Assembly (NCBI GenBank): GCA_000531095.1
Contig: HG799463.1
Span: 184,671 to 248,670, forward strand
Reading direction: 5' to 3'
DNA: 64,000 nucleotides
DNA from: Gemmata massiliana
GTDB taxonomy: Bacteria; Planctomycetota; Planctomycetia; Gemmatales; Gemmataceae
Position numbers and translations under genes: made by a program. The notes under the pieces are model-generated. The model was not told the origin of the DNA and did no database searches. It was given only the letters and a program-made list of their open reading frames with translations. Shown here piece by piece: positions 1-8,905 of this stretch (position 1 is its first letter; each line of letters opens with the position of its first letter).

Positions 1-41
1 AGCAGATCCCAGCCAGTTCGAGTTCGTGGAACATCCCGGGC

Positions 42-79
42 ATAACTTCGTATAGCATACATTATACGAAGTTATACGA
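42..79. other. loxP-containing mate-pair linker (assembly artefact)
   Basis: Positions 42-75 are an exact 34-bp loxP: two 13-bp arms around the spacer GCATACAT. ACGA follows at 76-79, as in the circularisation linker of 454-type paired-end libraries. No recombinase is nearby, and the sequence to the right starts in the middle of ychF. I read it as untrimmed library linker marking an unreliable join; bases 1-41 may come from elsewhere in the genome. Confidence 0.93.
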
Positions 80-916
80 CGAGCTCCTGGCCGGGACCGC
101 CGGGTCGATGCGATTCTCTACGTGCTGCGGTGCTTCGAGGATTCGGACATCGTTCACGTGGAGGGGTCCGTGGACCCGCTCCGCGACGCGGAAGTGATCG
201 AAACCGAACTGATGCTCGCGGACCTGGATAGTCTGGAGAAGCGCCTCCCCGCGGCCCAGAAGAAAGCGAAGGGCGGGGACAAGACCGCGGCCGAGCAGAT
301 CGCGATGATGGAACGGGCCATCAAGGTGCTGCAAGACGGCAAGCCCGCGACCGCGGTGAACCCGCGCGACAAGGCCGAGCGCAAGCTGCTCGACGGGCTG
401 CAACTGCTCACCTCGAAGCCGGTCATGTTCGTGTGCAACGTCGAGGAACAGTTCGCCGCGACCGGGAACTCGCTCTCCGCGAAGGTGGAGGCGATGGCAG
501 CGGCCCGCAACGCCTCCTGCGTCGTGGTGTCCGCGAAGATCGAGGCCGAAATCTCGATCCTGCCGAGCGAGGAAGAAAAGAAGGAGTTCTTGTCGTCGTT
601 GGGGTTGGCCGAAACCGGGTTGGCGAAGGTCGTGAAGGCGGGTTACCAACTGCTCGACCTGATTACGTACTTCACCGTGGGGCCGAAGGAAACACGGGCG
701 TGGACGATCCAGTCCGGTACCCTGGCACCGCAAGCCGCCGGCGTGATTCACAGCGACTTCGAGGCGGGCTTCATCCGCGCTGAAACCGTGAGCTACACGG
801 ACTACACCCAGTACGACGGTGAAGCCGGGGCCAAGAAAGCCGGCCGGTTCCGGCTCGAAGGCAAGGAATACGTGGTGCAAGATGGCGATGTGCTGCACTT
901 CCGCTTCGGACCGTGA
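80..916 (+). CDS. ychF: YchF / Obg-like ATPase, 5' truncated at the linker
   Basis: C-terminal two thirds of YchF, a ribosome-associated ATPase of the Obg/TRAFAC class. Visible are the family block VLRCFEDSDIVHVEG, then DPLRD and TELMLADLDSLEKR, the coiled-coil region, and the C-terminal TGS domain ending FRLEGKEYVVQDGDVLHFRFGP. The usual length is about 365 residues; the first 90 or so, with the P-loop, are missing because the linker at 42-79 cuts the gene. Just after the linker the frame also breaks: positions 80-105 read as the expected residues only if a base is added or removed. The clean frame starts at about 98. The chromosomal gene is probably intact and the damage probably lies in the assembly. 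Confidence 0.88.
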   Translation, partial: RAPGRDRRVDAILYVLRCFEDSDIVHVEGSVDPLRDAEVIETELMLADLDSLEKRLPAAQKKAKGGDKTAAEQIAMMERAIKVLQDGKPATAVNPRDKAERKLLDGLQLLTSKPVMFVCNVEEQFAATGNSLSAKVEAMAAARNASCVVVSAKIEAEISILPSEEEKKEFLSSLGLAETGLAKVVKAGYQLLDLITYFTVGPKETRAWTIQSGTLAPQAAGVIHSDFEAGFIRAETVSYTDYTQYDGEAGAKKAGRFRLEGKEYVVQDGDVLHFRFGP

Positions 917-1244
917 TTTCGGCCAATGGTAAGGGCGAACGGTCGGTGCGAACCGGTGGCGACCGACCCCAACCTCCCACTTGTGAGGCGTCGTCCCGAC
1001 AATCAATGATCGGCCGTCGGGCACCAGGAAGTGTTCTGGCGGAGGGCAGCCGGGCACGACCCAGGCGGCGGTGTTGTGCGTTAGCGTTCACCCGGCGACG
1101 GGTCGGGCGCCCGCGCTTCAGCCGGTGCCTGAAGCGTATCTGGAAGTGCTCGAAAACGAACTCCACCAGTCGGGCTCGCCGACCTAGAAAAATGGACCGC
1201 GCGATTGTGATCGCGCGGCCCGCTCCGCTTCTATTCGCGAAAGC
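917..1244. other. intergenic, no gene recognised
   Basis: I see no supported gene in these 328 bases. A minus-strand open frame runs through here and on, antisense, across ychF. It begins without a start codon and its translation matches nothing I know. Confidence 0.5.
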
Positions 1245-1709
1245 TCATTTACCCTTCTCACCGACCGGAACGACGGGTCCGGGCGGAACCGGCTCCGGCA
1301 TGCGCGGAGTAGCCGGTTCTGCCATCGGTGGAGCGCTCGGGAACAACACGTCGAGCGCCGGGAGCTTACCCGGTTTGATGGGCATGTTGCTCGGCGTTTC
1401 CAGCCTGAGTTGCGGAACGGTCGGCACCGTGAGGTACGACCCGCGGTACGTGTTGTAGATCGTCCCCGGGTAGCCGGTCCGATCACCGAGCGGCCCGTAG
1501 CCCAATCCGCCGTAAGGCGCGACGTGGTACCCGAGTGGCCGCGGGGTAATCGGACTGCTCATGCTACCGAGGCCCTGCGGTTGAACGACTGGAGGAGGTA
1601 AAAACAGCGGCGCGGGTGGCGGTGCTCCGACGCGACCGGGCTGGGCACTCGCAACGGGCGCGAGAAGGGCGAGAGTCGCAAGGGCGAAGAAGGTTCTGTG
1701 GACTGACAT
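1245..1709 (-). CDS. small secreted proline-rich protein
   Basis: A 154-residue protein with a Sec signal peptide (MSVHRTFFALATLALLAPVASA, likely cleaved after ASA), then a proline-, glycine- and tyrosine-rich body (PPPAPLFLPPPVV, YGGLGYGPLGD) and a PEPVPPGPVVPVGEK tail. It has no catalytic motif. An AAGAGG ribosome-binding site lies about 8 bases before the ATG at 1709. It is transcribed in the same direction as the DUF1501 gene upstream, but 150 bases apart. Probably exported to the cell surface or periplasm; function unknown. Confidence 0.7.
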   Translation of the reverse strand: MSVHRTFFALATLALLAPVASAQPGRVGAPPPAPLFLPPPVVQPQGLGSMSSPITPRPLGYHVAPYGGLGYGPLGDRTGYPGTIYNTYRGSYLTVPTVPQLRLETPSNMPIKPGKLPALDVLFPSAPPMAEPATPRMPEPVPPGPVVPVGEKGK

Positions 1710-1861
1710 GATGAACCTCTTGCACGAACGGGGCGATGGGCTGTGAGATGGTTGAGCAAATCGAGGGCCGGCCCTCCTGGGACCGCGGGTGCGCCGCTTC
1801 CGGATTAAACGAGAGTGTCCCGCCTGGGCTGGGGCGGGACACCACACCGCAGAAACAGACA

Positions 1862-3235
1862 TCACGCCAGTTCGCGGATCGGCTGCGCGTCGGCGTCGAT
1901 GGGGAAGTGCGGGCGGCCGTTCGCGTCGTACTCGCGCACCGCGTTGGGGTCCAGGCCCAGGTTCTTGTAGAGCGTCGCGAAGATCTCCTGGTGCGTCACC
2001 GGGCGCGACGCGGCGCGCTCCGCGAGCCGGTTCGACGAACCGATCACCTGCCCCATCTTCATCCCGCCACCGGCGAGCAGCGCGCAACTGAGTTGCGGCC
2101 AGTGGTCGCGGCTCGCCATGTTGTTGAGCTTCGGCGTGCGGCCGAACTCGCCCCACACGATCACCGAAACGTCCTTGTCCATTCCGCGGTCGTACAGGTC
2201 TTCGATCAGCGCGGTCACGGCGCGGTCGAGGAGCGGGAAGTCCTTGCGCGCCTGAACGAAGTTCTTGCCGTCCCCACCGTGCCAGTCCCAGCGCGTGAAG
2301 TTCATCGTCACCACGCGGGCGCCGGCCTCCACGAGGCGCCGGGCCACGCAGAAGTTCCGCACCATGCGCGGGGCGCCGTCGCGCTCGAACGCGGGGTCGT
2401 CCACGCCGTAGCGCTCCAGCACCTTGGGGTTCTCTTTCGAGAGGTCCACCGCGTCCTTCAGCTTCGACGACGTGAGGATGTCGAGCGCCTGCCGGTTGAA
2501 CGAGTCCATCCCGTCCATCGTGCCCTTCGCGTCGATCTTGCGGTCGAGGTCGTCGAACCCCTTCAACAGACCCACACGGTCGTTGAGCCGGTCGAGGCTC
2601 ACGCCCTTGAGCGTGAGGTTGTCCGACTTCATGCCGGTCTCGCGCCCGCCGACGAGGTGGAACGGCGCGTGCTGGACCCCGAGGAACCCGCCGTCGCCGT
2701 GGTACCCCCAGCGCTTCTCGCCGCACGGATACATGAGCGACACGTTCGCTGGCACCGCGGGATCGGCCGGTCCCTGCGACTTCGACACCCACGACCCGAA
2801 CGACGGCCAGTGCCCCTGGTTCGCCGGGGTCCGCGGGCGCCCGGTCATACACTGGTAGGCGTCGTGGTCGCCGGAGCTGCCCACGAGCGAGCGGATGATC
2901 GTGAACTTGTCCATCATCTGCGCGATGCGCGGGAACAGTTCGCAGATCTGGATGCCGGTCACCTTCGTCTGGATCGGGTTGAACTCGCCGCGAACCTCGA
3001 CCGGCGCGTCCGGCTTCAGATCCCACATGTCCAGGTGCGGCGGGCCGCCGGGCAGGTAGATGTTGATGACCGACTTGTGCGAGGTCGTGATGCCGGTTTT
3101 GGCTTCGGCCGCGAGCAGGTGCGGCAGCGCGAGGCACCCGCCGAACAGCGTGCCACCGGCCGTAAGGAAGTCGCGCCGGTTGAGGCCGTCACAAAATCCG
3201 CCGCGTGCGTGCGGCTCGCCAAAGAGAGAAAGCAT
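1862..3235 (-). CDS. DUF1501 domain-containing protein (Tat-exported)
   Basis: A 457-residue member of the DUF1501 family, which is very abundant in planctomycetes and related to sulfatase/alkaline phosphatase folds. The N terminus MLSLFGEPHARGG is the usual family start and is followed by a Tat-like signal NRRDFLTAGGTLFGG. Later landmarks are INIYLPGGPPHLDMWD, the metal-site-like VIVWGEFGRTPKLN and the C-terminal RPVTHQEIFATLYKNLGLDP. I chose the ATG at 3235 because it gives the family N terminus and has GAAGG upstream; an ATG at 3253 is also in frame. In other planctomycetes DUF1501 genes usually pair with a DUF1549/DUF1553 gene; none is visible here. Confidence 0.93.
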   Translation of the reverse strand: MLSLFGEPHARGGFCDGLNRRDFLTAGGTLFGGCLALPHLLAAEAKTGITTSHKSVINIYLPGGPPHLDMWDLKPDAPVEVRGEFNPIQTKVTGIQICELFPRIAQMMDKFTIIRSLVGSSGDHDAYQCMTGRPRTPANQGHWPSFGSWVSKSQGPADPAVPANVSLMYPCGEKRWGYHGDGGFLGVQHAPFHLVGGRETGMKSDNLTLKGVSLDRLNDRVGLLKGFDDLDRKIDAKGTMDGMDSFNRQALDILTSSKLKDAVDLSKENPKVLERYGVDDPAFERDGAPRMVRNFCVARRLVEAGARVVTMNFTRWDWHGGDGKNFVQARKDFPLLDRAVTALIEDLYDRGMDKDVSVIVWGEFGRTPKLNNMASRDHWPQLSCALLAGGGMKMGQVIGSSNRLAERAASRPVTHQEIFATLYKNLGLDPNAVREYDANGRPHFPIDADAQPIRELA

Positions 3236-3376
3236 AGGCAGCACCTTCGGCAACGCAGGGCAATAGTGGTGGGAGCCGACTAAACAGGCAGGTACAATAT
3301 TTTTCGCCGAATTCCCGTTCTGTGTCCAGCAGAATCAGCGTAAAGCACTGTCGCACCTCCTCATGGAAGCTTCATA

Positions 3377-4531
3377 ATGTGCCCGGGACGAGGCTCTGCG
3401 GAATACACGATAGAAAACCTCCGCCTTCTCACCGACGTCGAATTGGTCCGTCAGCACCCCGGAATGTACATAGGCAGCACCAATTCACGCGGGTTGCATG
3501 AACTCCTTTTCAGTCTGGTTACGGACTCACTCCACGAGATGATGCGAGCGAGTGGGCGCACGTTGAGTGTCACCCTTCACGCAGATAATTCCGTCGCAAT
3601 CGTCGACGACAGAGACCCGGTCTTCGAGGAACCTTCACTCGAATCCGTATTCACTCAGTGGCACGGACACGGTCCCGACACGGACGGGCGGTACCGGGGA
3701 GCGTACCTGACTGCGAACGCCCTCTCCGCGGAACTGAACGTCCGCGTGCGGACCGACGGAAGCGTCTACCAACACACGTTCCGGCGCGGCGTCACACACG
3801 CGGTGTTACAAAGTGGCGGGCCACCCAACGACCGCGGACTAACGATCCGCTTCCGCCCCGACCCGCTCATCTTCGGCGAGTTGCAATTCGATAGCGAAAT
3901 GATCCGCGACATGCTCCGGCAGCACGCATTCCTGCATAGCGGCGTGCGCATCTCGTTCACCGACGAATCAGGCGGTGCGCACGACGAGTTCGAGTTCGCC
4001 GACGGCATCCGAGCCTACGTGCAGTTGCTGAACACCACCCGCACGCCGATTCACCCGGACGTAATCGTGATTCGCGGGGAGCAGACCGGTATCGATTACG
4101 AAGCCGGCCTGCAGTGGTGCGAGGAAGATGAGATTTGCACGTCTTTTGCGAACGACTACTACCTACCGACGGGTGGGACTCACGTTCATGGGACGCGCAC
4201 GGGCGTGACAAAAGCAATCAATCACTTCATCCGTACACGAATGATCGGGGAACGGCCCGTGAAAGGTGATGATGCACGCGCCGGGTTAACGGCTATTGTC
4301 TCGGTGCGGTTGGAAGCCCCCATCTTTATCAGTGCCGCACGAACGAACCTGGGGAATCCCGAAGCTGAACTCGTTCTCGCATCGGGCGTGGAACGGGAAC
4401 TACTCCGCCACTTTGAAGTCAATCCCGAGGTCGCCGAGCGCGTCGTTCGCCACGCGATTCTGGAGCGGGATCTTCGCGAAGCTGCGCACGCAGCGCGAAA
4501 AAGTCTACGACTCAAGAAGCGACCTCGGTAA
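3377..4531 (+). CDS. GyrB/ParE-like protein lacking TOPRIM, degenerate ATPase
   Basis: 384 residues covering the GHKL ATPase and transducer domains of a type II topoisomerase B subunit. Recognisable are VRQHPGMYIGSTN near residue 27, GGTHVHGTRTGVTKAINHFIR near 270, and KGDDARAGLTAIVSV followed by RTNLGNPEAE near 310-330. The protein stops where TOPRIM should begin, after a basic tail KSLRLKKRPR. Catalytic positions look lost: the block that reads EVVDNSIDE in GyrB is SLVTDSLHE here, so the general-base Glu and the Mg-binding Asn are replaced, and the DNGRGIP motif reads DDRDPVF. The codon pattern looks coding throughout, so this is not an obvious pseudogene. It could be a regulatory paralogue or inhibitor of gyrase; that is inference. 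Confidence 0.85.
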   Translation: MCPGRGSAEYTIENLRLLTDVELVRQHPGMYIGSTNSRGLHELLFSLVTDSLHEMMRASGRTLSVTLHADNSVAIVDDRDPVFEEPSLESVFTQWHGHGPDTDGRYRGAYLTANALSAELNVRVRTDGSVYQHTFRRGVTHAVLQSGGPPNDRGLTIRFRPDPLIFGELQFDSEMIRDMLRQHAFLHSGVRISFTDESGGAHDEFEFADGIRAYVQLLNTTRTPIHPDVIVIRGEQTGIDYEAGLQWCEEDEICTSFANDYYLPTGGTHVHGTRTGVTKAINHFIRTRMIGERPVKGDDARAGLTAIVSVRLEAPIFISAARTNLGNPEAELVLASGVERELLRHFEVNPEVAERVVRHAILERDLREAAHAARKSLRLKKRPR

Positions 4532-4694
4532 TCACTTCCCGGGTCGAGTCCCAGCACTCCGGCAGTCGATCGGCCCGTGCCCTCGCGCAACAAAGCCAAT
4601 GTAGCCCCAAGGCTAATCGCCGCGCCGAGCGCCACGCAGGGGTCGGTTGACGTACAAATACGCGCGGAGACGGTGCGTAACACGACGGGTCACC

Positions 4695-5639
4695 ATGATC
4701 GCCACCAGCATTCTCGACCGAATTGGCAACACGCCGCTCGTGCGGCTCGATCGGGTCGCACGCGGACTACCGGTTCCCGTTTACGGCAAGGCGGAGTTCC
4801 TCAACCCCGGCGGCAGCGTGAAGGACCGCCTTGCGCTCGCACTGGTCACCGACGCCGAGCGCCGCGGGGTGCTCCGTCCGGGGATGACACTAGTCGAAGC
4901 GACCGCGGGCAACACGGGCGTCGGGTTGGCACTGGTGGCAGCGCACCGCGGGTACAAACTCGCGTGCGTGATGCCGGAGAAGATGTCGGTCGATAAGCGC
5001 GCCGCGCTCGCCGCTCTGGGCGCGGAAGTGATCGTTACCGCGAACGCGCCGCCCACCGATCCGCGAAACTTTCGGCGCGTGGCCGAGCGCCTGGCGACCG
5101 AACGGGGCTGGTTCCTAACTGACCAGTTTGGCAATCCGGCGAACATACTGATCCACGAACAGACCACCGGACCAGAGATCGTTGCGCAGTTGGGTGCGCA
5201 GCTCGGTGCGTTCGTGTGCGGCGTCGGAACCGGAGGAACAATTACCGGAGTCGGGCGATATCTCAAAACTCACGCACCGGGCGCAAAAATCATCTTAGCC
5301 GATCCTATCGGGTCACGTTTGGCTCACCTTGTTGATCCTCATCATCCGGACCACGACGCGAGCTACAAAGTTGAAGGGATCGGCGGTAGTGAAGCGACCG
5401 CGATACTCGACCTTAGCGTCATAGACGGGGCCGAACGAATCAGCGATGAGGAATCGTTCGCGATGACAAAATGCTTAATTTCCGAGGAAGGATTGCTCGT
5501 CGGTGGGTCTTCGGGAACGGCTGTTGTGGCAGCACTTCGGGTCGCCGCACGCGGGGACGTATCAGGACCGGTGGTAGCAATCCTGGCGGATTCGTGGGAT
5601 CGTTACTTCTCGGCCGCGTGGTTTCGCGCACACGAGTGA
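4695..5639 (+). CDS. cysteine synthase family PLP enzyme
   Basis: 314 residues of the fold-type II PLP family (O-acetylserine sulfhydrylase / cystathionine beta-synthase core), which builds cysteine from an activated serine and sulfide. Motifs are ILDRIGNTPLVRL at the start, the PLP lysine in NPGGSVKDR near residue 35, the substrate loop EATAGNTGVGL, the phosphate-binding GVGTGGTITG near 178, and VGGSSGTA near 270 binding the PLP ring. There is no C-terminal CBS domain. I chose the ATG at 4695, which puts the GNTPL motif near residue 11; an upstream in-frame ATG at 4647 gives an atypical basic extension. It stands alone, with no cysE beside it. Confidence 0.92.
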   Translation: MIATSILDRIGNTPLVRLDRVARGLPVPVYGKAEFLNPGGSVKDRLALALVTDAERRGVLRPGMTLVEATAGNTGVGLALVAAHRGYKLACVMPEKMSVDKRAALAALGAEVIVTANAPPTDPRNFRRVAERLATERGWFLTDQFGNPANILIHEQTTGPEIVAQLGAQLGAFVCGVGTGGTITGVGRYLKTHAPGAKIILADPIGSRLAHLVDPHHPDHDASYKVEGIGGSEATAILDLSVIDGAERISDEESFAMTKCLISEEGLLVGGSSGTAVVAALRVAARGDVSGPVVAILADSWDRYFSAAWFRAHE

Positions 5640-6087
5640 TGTAGCAAAATCGGACAGTTGAGAAGCGAGCTTCCTGATATGGGAACTGAGCTGCGCAATA
5701 AAGAAATGTCGAGGCGATGTTAGACGGGCCTAACCGAGCAAAACGAGACGCAAAGAACGCAAAAACGGCCAGGAAATGTACAGAACGACCAATAGTTAGC
5801 CAAAATGGGGCCGGAAAAAGAAAGTGGGCGGGATAAACCGCCGTGGATCGTCGCCCATTCAATCCACGTTAGTTATCCCGCCCACCAATAATCATGCACT
5901 CGGTGTGCCAATCACGTAATTCTTTATCGCGCGGGCTAACTGCCCCGCGTTTGGCTTCGAGATCAAGAGCGACAAAACGAGCCGCGACCGCAAGGGAGCG
6001 GGGTTTCCCGTGCGCTGAACCGTGACCACAAACGGGAAGCCCTCCCGCTCCCTTGCGGTCGCGGCTCGTTATCAGAAAGCAAACCAA
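5640..6087. other. intergenic region holding a long inverted repeat
   Basis: 448 bases between the cysteine synthase and the ABC-F gene, read convergently. The only structure I see is the inverted repeat at 5977-6069; nothing else looks coding. Confidence 0.6.
5977..6069. repeat. inverted repeat with 26-bp arms
   Basis: The arm at 5977-6002 (ACGAGCCGCGACCGCAAGGG...) is the exact reverse complement of 6044-6069, with a loop of 41 bases. It lies between two convergent genes. It resembles the short interspersed GC-rich palindromic repeats seen in many large bacterial genomes (REP- or MITE-like) and could also end transcription from both sides. There is no T-run, so it is not a standard terminator. 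Confidence 0.75.
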
Positions 6088-7899
6088 CTAGCCTCCGCCC
6101 CCGCGCTTGGCTTCGAGTTCCTGCCACCGCGTATAGAGTCTCTCCACCGCGGCTTGTGCCTCTTCGAGCGCCTTGCACGCCGCGGTGAGTGCGACGTGGT
6201 TACTGCCCGCGTTCGCGACCTCTTGTTCGCGCCCCGCGACCGCTTCCTCCGCGGTGACAATCGCGGCCTCGATCCCATCCCATTCCTGCTGCTCCTTGAA
6301 GCTCAGTTTCTTCGGCTTCGCGGCCGGCGGTGCGGGCGCCTTCTTCACCGGCGCGACGGGCGCCGGCTTCGCCGCTTCGGTCGCGCGCTCAAAGGACGTC
6401 AGCCACTGACCGACGCTACCGTACTTCGCGGACCCGCCCAGCCCGTCGAGGCCGATCACCTCGGTACACAATCGGTCCATGAGGTCACGGTCGTGAGTTA
6501 CGAGGATCACCGCCCCGGGGAACTCGTCGAGGCTGTCTTCCAGGGCTTCGAGCGACGGAATATCGAGGTCGTTCGTCGGTTCGTCAAGCAAGAGCAGGTC
6601 CGCGGGTTTCAGCATGAGCTGGGCGATCCGCACCCGCGCCCGTTCGCCCCCGGAAAGCGCGCTCATTTCGACATCGAGTTGGTCCGGGCGAAACAGGAAC
6701 CGTTGCGCCCACCCGCCGACGTGGAGTTGTCGCCCGTTGAACGTCACCGTGTCGCTGTTCGGGCTGAGCGCGGTGCGAAGTGGCACTGTCAGATCGAGCG
6801 TCGAGCGCCCCTGCTCGAACGTCACCACGCGCAACCCGTCCGCGCGCGTCACCACTCCCTGATCCGGCTCGATCTCGCCGGCGAGCGCCTTCAAGAGCGT
6901 ACTTTTGCCGCTCCCGTTCGGACCCAGAAGCCCGAGCCGCGTGCCCGGGCTGACGATCAGGTCCAGTCCACTAAAGAGCGGGCGCCCGCCAAGAGCCTTG
7001 CCGATGCCGGTCGCTGTGAGAAGTTTCTTCGTCTGCCGACCGGTTCCGGCGAAGTCGATCGCCGCTGTTCCCGCCGCTGCGGTGCGGTAATTCAGTTCGG
7101 CCAACTCATCCCGTCGTGCCGCGGCTTCACCGATGCGCGAGCGCGACTTCTTCCGCTGGGCGGATTCCTTGCGCCCGAGCCACTCGGTTTCGCGCCGGAC
7201 CTGGTTGGCAACCGCATCGCGCTGCCGCGCCTGCGCTTCAAGGAACGCATCGCGCTTGTCGGCGAAGTCGTCGAACGCGCCCGCGACCCGGAACGCGCCC
7301 CCGGGGTACACGCGGCTCACTTCCAGAATCTCGTCGGACACGGCCCGGAGGAACGCACGGTCGTGGGTGGCCACGAGGTACGCGAACGGTGCCGCACGCA
7401 GGAGGCGCTCGAGCCACACCACGCCGGGCAGGTCGAGGTGGTTCGTCGGTTCGTCCATGAGGAGCAGGTCGGGTTCGCGCACCAGTTCGCGCGCGATCGA
7501 GAGGCGTTTGCGCCACCCGCCCGAGAGCGTATCGGCGCGCACGTCGAAGTCCTCGAACCCGACCTGAGTGAGCGTGATCGCGGTGCGCGTTTCGCGCTCG
7601 TGGTCCTCAAGGTTCTCGCCCACAAGGGCCGCCATCAGAACGTCGTGCGCGCTCTGCCCCGGTTCAAAGATGTCGTCCTGCGTGAGGTACCCGACGCGCA
7701 CACCCCGGCGCGCGGTCCGCGTTCCACTATCGGGAACTTCGATCCCGGCGAGGATCTTCAAGAGCGTCGATTTCCCCGCTCCGTTGGGACCGATCAGCCC
7801 GACGCGCTCGCCCGCGCGGAGTTCGACCGAAAGCCCCTCGAACAGCGGCCTCGGGCCGTAGCTCTTACTCAGTTCTTGCGCGGACAGCAGCAACGACAT
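6088..7899 (-). CDS. ABC-F family ATPase (Uup/EttA-like)
   Basis: A 603-residue cytoplasmic protein with two ABC nucleotide-binding domains and no membrane segment. Domain 1 has GPNGAGKSTLLKILAG near residue 40, signature LSGGWRKRL near 127 and Walker B LLLMDEPTNHLDL. Domain 2 has GPNGSGKSTLLKALAG near 332, LSGGERARV and LLLLDEPTNDLDI. An Arg/Lys-rich linker (RKESAQRKKSRSRIGEA) lies between them as in ribosome-acting ABC-F factors, and the C-terminal 90 residues are Ala/Lys/Glu-rich and probably coiled coil. ABC-F proteins act at the ribosomal E site in translation or antibiotic protection. The TELMD-type split makes it closest to Uup-like members; I cannot assign a subfamily. Confidence 0.93.
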   Translation of the reverse strand: MSLLLSAQELSKSYGPRPLFEGLSVELRAGERVGLIGPNGAGKSTLLKILAGIEVPDSGTRTARRGVRVGYLTQDDIFEPGQSAHDVLMAALVGENLEDHERETRTAITLTQVGFEDFDVRADTLSGGWRKRLSIARELVREPDLLLMDEPTNHLDLPGVVWLERLLRAAPFAYLVATHDRAFLRAVSDEILEVSRVYPGGAFRVAGAFDDFADKRDAFLEAQARQRDAVANQVRRETEWLGRKESAQRKKSRSRIGEAAARRDELAELNYRTAAAGTAAIDFAGTGRQTKKLLTATGIGKALGGRPLFSGLDLIVSPGTRLGLLGPNGSGKSTLLKALAGEIEPDQGVVTRADGLRVVTFEQGRSTLDLTVPLRTALSPNSDTVTFNGRQLHVGGWAQRFLFRPDQLDVEMSALSGGERARVRIAQLMLKPADLLLLDEPTNDLDIPSLEALEDSLDEFPGAVILVTHDRDLMDRLCTEVIGLDGLGGSAKYGSVGQWLTSFERATEAAKPAPVAPVKKAPAPPAAKPKKLSFKEQQEWDGIEAAIVTAEEAVAGREQEVANAGSNHVALTAACKALEEAQAAVERLYTRWQELEAKRGGGG

Positions 7900-7992
7900 G
7901 ATTCGTTCCGGGAGGTCGGGGCGCGAACAATCCGAGTTTTCTTACGGTTCGCGACCGCCCCACGCAACGAAGTTGTGCCTCCGGAACGTGCC

Positions 7993-8839
7993 TCACGCCT
8001 TCACGAGCCGGAAGACGGTGATTTCGGGGCGCACATTGAATCGCACCCGGAGCAGGTGCCCCAACCCGCGGTTGATGTACAGCGAGCGCCCGTCCCCGAG
8101 GTCGAACGCCCCCGACGTATAGCGCTGGTTCGACACGGGAAGTAGCGGTGGAGCCAGAAACGGCGGTTTGCACTGCCCGCCGTGCGTGTGCCCGGAGAGA
8201 ATCCAACCCCGGTACCGGCCCCAATCCACGGGGGAATCCACGGCATCGGGGTTGTGGCACAACACCACGGCCGGTTCGTCGGCGGTCAACGTTGGGAGCA
8301 CGGCCGCGGGGCGAAAGTTCGGCCCCCCATTTGTCGTCCACACCAACGATGCGAAGCCCCGCGACGACTTGGCTCGCGTTCCGCAACACGGTGACGCCCG
8401 CGTCCGTCAGTCGGCGCACGAGCTGGTCGGCGATGCGCGAATCGGACCAACGCTCGCCGTAATCGTGGTTCCCCAGCACCGCGAACGTGCCCAGCGGCGG
8501 TGCGGCGAGTGACTCGAAGACGCGCGCGACTTCCTCAATGCGTTCCGGGCTTGCCTGACTCATGAAATCGCCCGTAACAGCCACCAGATCGGGCTGAAGG
8601 GCGGACAGTTCCCGTAAGCACGCGGAGAGGTAGTCCGAATCGACGCGCGGGCACACGTGAAGATCACTCACCTGCGCCAGCGTTTTACCGTCCAATTCCG
8701 GCGGCAAGTTACGGACCGGCATCTCGCGCCGCACGACCGTAACCAAGTGCGGTTCGATGCGCCAGGTCCACACGCCGACACCCAGCGCCGCGGCGCCGAG
8801 TCCTAATGCGAACCGGCGGCGCGTCAATCGAACCTTCAT
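7993..8839 (-). pseudogene. metallophosphoesterase with one frameshift
   Basis: About 281 residues in two frames. The first frame (from ATG 8839) has a hydrophobic N terminus (RRRFALGLGAAALGVGVWTW), then the calcineurin-like motifs QVSDLHV, VTGDF and LGNHDYGERWSD. The second frame ends the protein with VVLCHNPDAVD, GWILSGHTHGGQ and INRGLGHLLRVRFNVRPEI. Together these are all the metal-binding blocks of the YkuE-like phosphodiesterase family. The break is at about 8320, in a run of six G on the coding strand; removing one G restores DDKWGPNFRP. That is typical of a homopolymer miscall, so the gene is probably intact in the cell. It acts at the cytoplasmic membrane or periplasm, as YkuE relatives do. 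Confidence 0.88.
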
Positions 8840-8905
8840 GGGCGCTCCATCGCAATTCGGACCAAGAACGACCGCTCGATTTGTGCCGCCAGAAGACGGT
8901 TCATC

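Noticed and set aside
42-79. loxP as sign of an engineered strain or a native Cre system
   Set aside because: Copies are damaged or partial elsewhere, one accompanies a direct duplication within a gene, and flanks match the mate-pair linker; no cre gene is present.
62-1057. Minus-strand gene over the ychF region
   Set aside because: It is antisense to a well-matched ychF and includes linker sequence; only the part at 917-1057 reads at all protein-like and it has no start.
1736-3283. Long plus-strand open frame opposite the DUF1501 gene
   Set aside because: High GC3 makes antisense frames open; the minus strand has a clear family match, the plus strand reads as His/Arg/Val-rich noise. The same holds for plus frames at 6022-8145 and 60324-62375 opposite the ABC-F and kinase genes.
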